DNA of 7,830 nt from Planctomycetota bacterium (GTDB lineage: Bacteria > Planctomycetota > Planctomycetia > Pirellulales > Lacipirellulaceae): assembly GCA_013151315.1 (NCBI GenBank), contig JAADIN010000083.1, positions 6,300 through 14,129 of the forward strand. The letters run 5' to 3'. Below are positions 6,158-7,830 of this stretch, piece by piece. A program made the translations under genes and the position numbers. The notes under the pieces were generated by a model. That model was not told the origin of the DNA. It made no database searches and worked only from the letters and a program-made list of their open reading frames with translations. Position 1 is the first letter of the stretch. Each line of letters starts with the position of its first letter.

Positions 6158-6282
6158 AAGATTCCGTCAGGGAGGGGAGAAGCCGTTGTATTGTACGAAA
6201 TTTTTGATTTGCGTTCCGTCAAACAGCTTACACAACGTTTGTTTACTATTTTGTGGGTAGTTTCTTGTGTAGACTAACACTT
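6158..6282. promoter_or_regulatory. Divergent intergenic region between phosphoesterase gene and larB
   Basis: This AT-richer 125-bp stretch must hold the promoters of both divergent genes. On the plus strand TACTAT (6244-6249) is a weak -10 candidate without a good -35 box. An inverted repeat TACACAA (6229-6235) / TTGTGTA (6265-6271) lies just before the larB start and could be an operator. A second, shorter one is CAAAC (6220-6224) / GTTTG (6237-6241). None can be proven from sequence alone. No Shine-Dalgarno sequence precedes the larB ATG. Confidence 0.4.
6190..6222 (-). promoter_or_regulatory. Candidate promoter for the phosphoesterase gene (poor spacing)
   Basis: Reading the minus strand, TTGACG (complement of 6217-6222) resembles a -35 box and TACAAT (complement of 6190-6195) a -10 box, each matching the sigma-70 consensus in five of six positions. 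The 21-bp spacer is longer than normal, so only the -10 box may be real. It would place the transcript start about 25 nt before the GTG. Confidence 0.3.
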
Positions 6283-7056
6283 ATGGATTCAAGTCAATTG
6301 GTGATATTAGCGGGTCGATTGGCCGCCGCAGAAATCTCGGCTGAGGAATTTTTATGCCTTGCTGCAGAAGCGACCGGGCAAACAAAAATTGCGTCGGTCG
6401 ACCTCGATCGGGCCAGTCGTTGCGGATTTCCCGAGGTGATTTACGGCTCAGGAAAATCGGTCGACGCGATTGTGCAAATTGCCGAGCAGTTGTTGGGTGC
6501 TGGACAGCCCGTTTTGGCTACTCGCATCGAGCCGACGAAGGCAAGTGAAATTGCCAAGCAACTACCCGAGGTAATTTTTAACGAAGTAGCACGTACGCTT
6601 CGCATCGAGGCAGGCAAAACGGGTGACCCGGTTGGGCATGTCGCGGTGATTACCGCAGGCACGAGCGACCTGCCGGTGGCCGAGGAAGCTCGCGAAACGC
6701 TTGGATGGATGGGTGTTCGAGCAACGATGGTACACGACGTGGGCGTCGCCGGCCCGCACCGGCTGCCGGAACGCTTGGCCGAGTTTGCTGACACCGATGC
6801 GATTGTCGTGGTGGCAGGTATGGAAGGGGCGCTGCCAAGTGTAGTGGGCGGCTATGTCGCTTGCCCCGTGTTTGCGGTGCCGACGAGTGTCGGTTACGGC
6901 GCCAATCTCGGCGGCCTCGCGGCACTGTTGTCGATGCTCAACAGTTGTGCAAGCAACGTCGCCGTGGTGAACATCGATGCGGGGTTTAAGGCGGGCTATT
7001 TGGCGGGATTGGTTACTACGAGAGCGGAAAGTGGAAAGCGGAAAGCGGAAAGCTGA
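6283..7056 (+). CDS. larB: Nickel-pincer cofactor biosynthesis protein LarB (AIR carboxylase/PurE-like)
   Basis: LarB carboxylates the pyridinium ring of nicotinic acid adenine dinucleotide and hydrolyses the phosphoanhydride, the first step toward the nickel-pincer nucleotide of lactate racemase and related racemases/epimerases. The 257-residue product is a full-length match to the family pattern. It has an N-terminal domain with L-D-x-x-R-x-x-R/C-G-F-P-E-V (41-52) and L-A-T-R (78-81). The PurE-like domain carries A-G-T-S-D-L-P-V-A-E-E-A (125-136), H-D-V-G-V-A-G-x-H-R-L (151-161), V-A-G-M-E-G-A-L-P-S-V-V-G-G (177-190) and P-T-S-V-G-Y-G-A (200-207). L-N-S-C-A-S (219-224) follows, in which Cys222 corresponds to the family's catalytic cysteine. 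ATG at 6283 is chosen because homology begins there; an in-frame start at 6253 adds only ten unconvincing residues. The last eleven codons are a 7-bp repeat and give a basic, non-family tail (residues 247-257). The next gene starts 15 bp downstream, suggesting an operon. Confidence 0.95.
   Translation: MDSSQLVILAGRLAAAEISAEEFLCLAAEATGQTKIASVDLDRASRCGFPEVIYGSGKSVDAIVQIAEQLLGAGQPVLATRIEPTKASEIAKQLPEVIFNEVARTLRIEAGKTGDPVGHVAVITAGTSDLPVAEEARETLGWMGVRATMVHDVGVAGPHRLPERLAEFADTDAIVVVAGMEGALPSVVGGYVACPVFAVPTSVGYGANLGGLAALLSMLNSCASNVAVVNIDAGFKAGYLAGLVTTRAESGKRKAES
7024..7056 (+). repeat. Heptanucleotide tandem repeat, unit GCGGAAA, four copies, ending larB
   Basis: Units GCGGAAA, GTGGAAA, GCGGAAA, GCGGAAA occupy 7024-7051, and the partial unit GCTGA supplies the larB stop codon (7054-7056). 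The array encodes the A-E-S-G-K-R-K-A-E-S end of LarB, beyond the normal family C-terminus. Confidence 0.9.
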
Positions 7057-7062
7057 TTGTGC

Positions 7063-7066
7063 GAGG
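7063..7066 (+). promoter_or_regulatory. Ribosome binding site of the NAD(P)H-hydrate dehydratase gene
   Basis: GAGG, in the context GCGAGGAAT, lies 5 nt before the ATG at 7072. It is the clearest Shine-Dalgarno sequence in the window and fixes the start of this gene. Confidence 0.7.
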
Positions 7067-7071
7067 AATTT

Positions 7072-7830
7072 ATGCCGCTTGAAGATGCTACTTCGATACC
7101 GTTGGTGAAACTCGCCCCGCGTGCAGCCACGAGTCACAAAGGCGACTACGGCCGAGTGTTAATCATCGGCGGTTCACGCAGGATGGTCGGCGCGCCGGCG
7201 CTGGCGGGCATGGCAGCATTGCGCAGCGGGGCCGGTTTGGTGACGTTGGCCGTTCCTCGATCCATTCAATCAACGGTCGCCAGCTACGAACCCAGTTACA
7301 TGACCCTCGGCTTAGGCGAAGAGGCCGACGACGAGTTGCAAACCAAAGGAAGCGCCGGCATTTATGCCGCAGCAGAGAAAATAACTGCGATCGCACTAGG
7401 CCCCGGTTTGGGAATCGCGCCCGCCACATCAAGCCTCGTCCATTCGCTCTACACCACGATAGAGCAGCCAATGATTGTCGACGCCGACGCAATCAATGCG
7501 CTCGCCCAGCAACCCGCGTTGCTCGGTTCTCCGGCAGGCCCACGAATTCTCACACCCCATGCGGGCGAGTTTCAACGGTTAAGCGGCGAAGTCTGCGAGA
7601 AGGAAACATCAAAACGTGCCGAGCAGGCGGCTGTCGTTTGCCGTCGCGACCCAAGCGGCAGAACGATCGTTGTTCTGAAAGGCCATCAGACGATCGTTTC
7701 CGACGGCAAGCAATACGCCGTCAATCAAACCGGCAACCCGGGCATGGCAACCGGCGGAACGGGCGATTGCTTGACGGGAATTATTACGGCGTTAGTGGCT
7801 CAAGGTTTGTCGCCATGGGACGCTGCTCGA
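7072..7830 (+). CDS. nnrD: ADP/ATP-dependent NAD(P)H-hydrate dehydratase (YjeF C-terminal domain), 3' truncated by window edge
   Basis: This enzyme repairs hydrated NADH/NADPH (the S-epimer of NAD(P)HX) by nucleotide-driven dehydration in the cytosol. The frame is open to the window end, giving 253 residues; family members of this single-domain form are usually around 280-300, so little is missing. Family motifs are present in order: S-H-K-G-D-Y-G-R-V (21-29), G-G-S...G-A-P-A-L-A (33-45), A-L-R-S-G-A-G-L-V-T (49-58), G-P-G-L-G (110-114), D-A-D-A-I-N (137-142), T-P-H-A-G-E-F (161-167), V-L-K-G (201-204) and N-Q-T-G-N-P-G-M-A-T-G-G-T-G-D (218-232). The last is the nucleotide-binding and catalytic loop, with Asp232 the expected catalytic residue. 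The epimerase domain (YjeF N-terminal, NnrE), fused in many bacteria, is absent upstream, so this is the stand-alone dehydratase. It lies 15 bp after larB on the same strand and is probably co-transcribed. Confidence 0.93.
   Translation, partial: MPLEDATSIPLVKLAPRAATSHKGDYGRVLIIGGSRRMVGAPALAGMAALRSGAGLVTLAVPRSIQSTVASYEPSYMTLGLGEEADDELQTKGSAGIYAAAEKITAIALGPGLGIAPATSSLVHSLYTTIEQPMIVDADAINALAQQPALLGSPAGPRILTPHAGEFQRLSGEVCEKETSKRAEQAAVVCRRDPSGRTIVVLKGHQTIVSDGKQYAVNQTGNPGMATGGTGDCLTGIITALVAQGLSPWDAAR

Noticed and set aside
6229..6271. Inverted TACACAA/TTGTGTA pair as a proven repressor site
   Set aside because: Arms of 7 bp with a 29-bp separation can occur by chance in an AT-rich spacer; kept only as a possible operator within the intergenic entry.
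6253..6282. Upstream GTG start adding ten residues to LarB
   Set aside because: It lies within the divergent promoter region, has no ribosome binding site, and LarB homology starts at the ATG at 6283.
2358..7056. Heptamer arrays as a CRISPR array
   Set aside because: The units are only 7 bp, contiguous and without spacers, and no cas genes are nearby.

Overview
The window looks like chromosomal DNA from a planctomycete, probably a Pirellulales-type genome. This is inference. It rests on a very long WD40-repeat protein, moderately high GC, GTG starts, weak or absent Shine-Dalgarno sequences, and degenerate 7-bp tandem repeats at gene boundaries. No rRNA, tRNA, insertion sequence or CRISPR array was seen.

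Layout. Positions 1-2406 (+) are the 3' part of a giant WD40 gene with 18 visible repeats; its start lies outside the window. Its last codons and the following spacer are built from heptanucleotide repeats. Positions 2570-3403 (+) encode an unrecognised single-pass membrane protein with a basic N-terminal half and an acidic, proline-rich C-terminal half. After a terminator-like hairpin come two tightly spaced genes. The first (3496-4464) is a CpsD/ParA-like P-loop protein whose P-loop lysine is replaced by cysteine. The second (4470-5297) is an ExeA/GspA-type AAA ATPase with intact Walker motifs. A large hairpin separates them from a convergent gene on the minus strand (6157-5363), a YfcE-like metallophosphoesterase-fold protein that appears to have lost one of its two metal sites. 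A 125-bp divergent promoter region leads to larB (6283-7056) and, 15 bp later, an NAD(P)H-hydrate dehydratase gene (nnrD type) that runs off the right edge.

How the genes fit together. The CpsD-like and ExeA-like pair resembles the autokinase/ATPase pair seen in exopolysaccharide (XrtA/PEP-CTERM-type) loci, and the membrane protein upstream may belong with it; this is inference. larB and nnrD form a likely two-gene operon, and both act on nicotinamide dinucleotides. The other Lar genes (larA, larC, larE) are not in the window.

The most unusual signals are: (i) several tandem repeats with unrelated sequences but the same 7-bp period, three of them translated into protein; (ii) the coordinated loss of all site-1 metal ligands in the phosphoesterase; and (iii) the degenerate P-loop in a CpsD-like protein next to an intact AAA ATPase.
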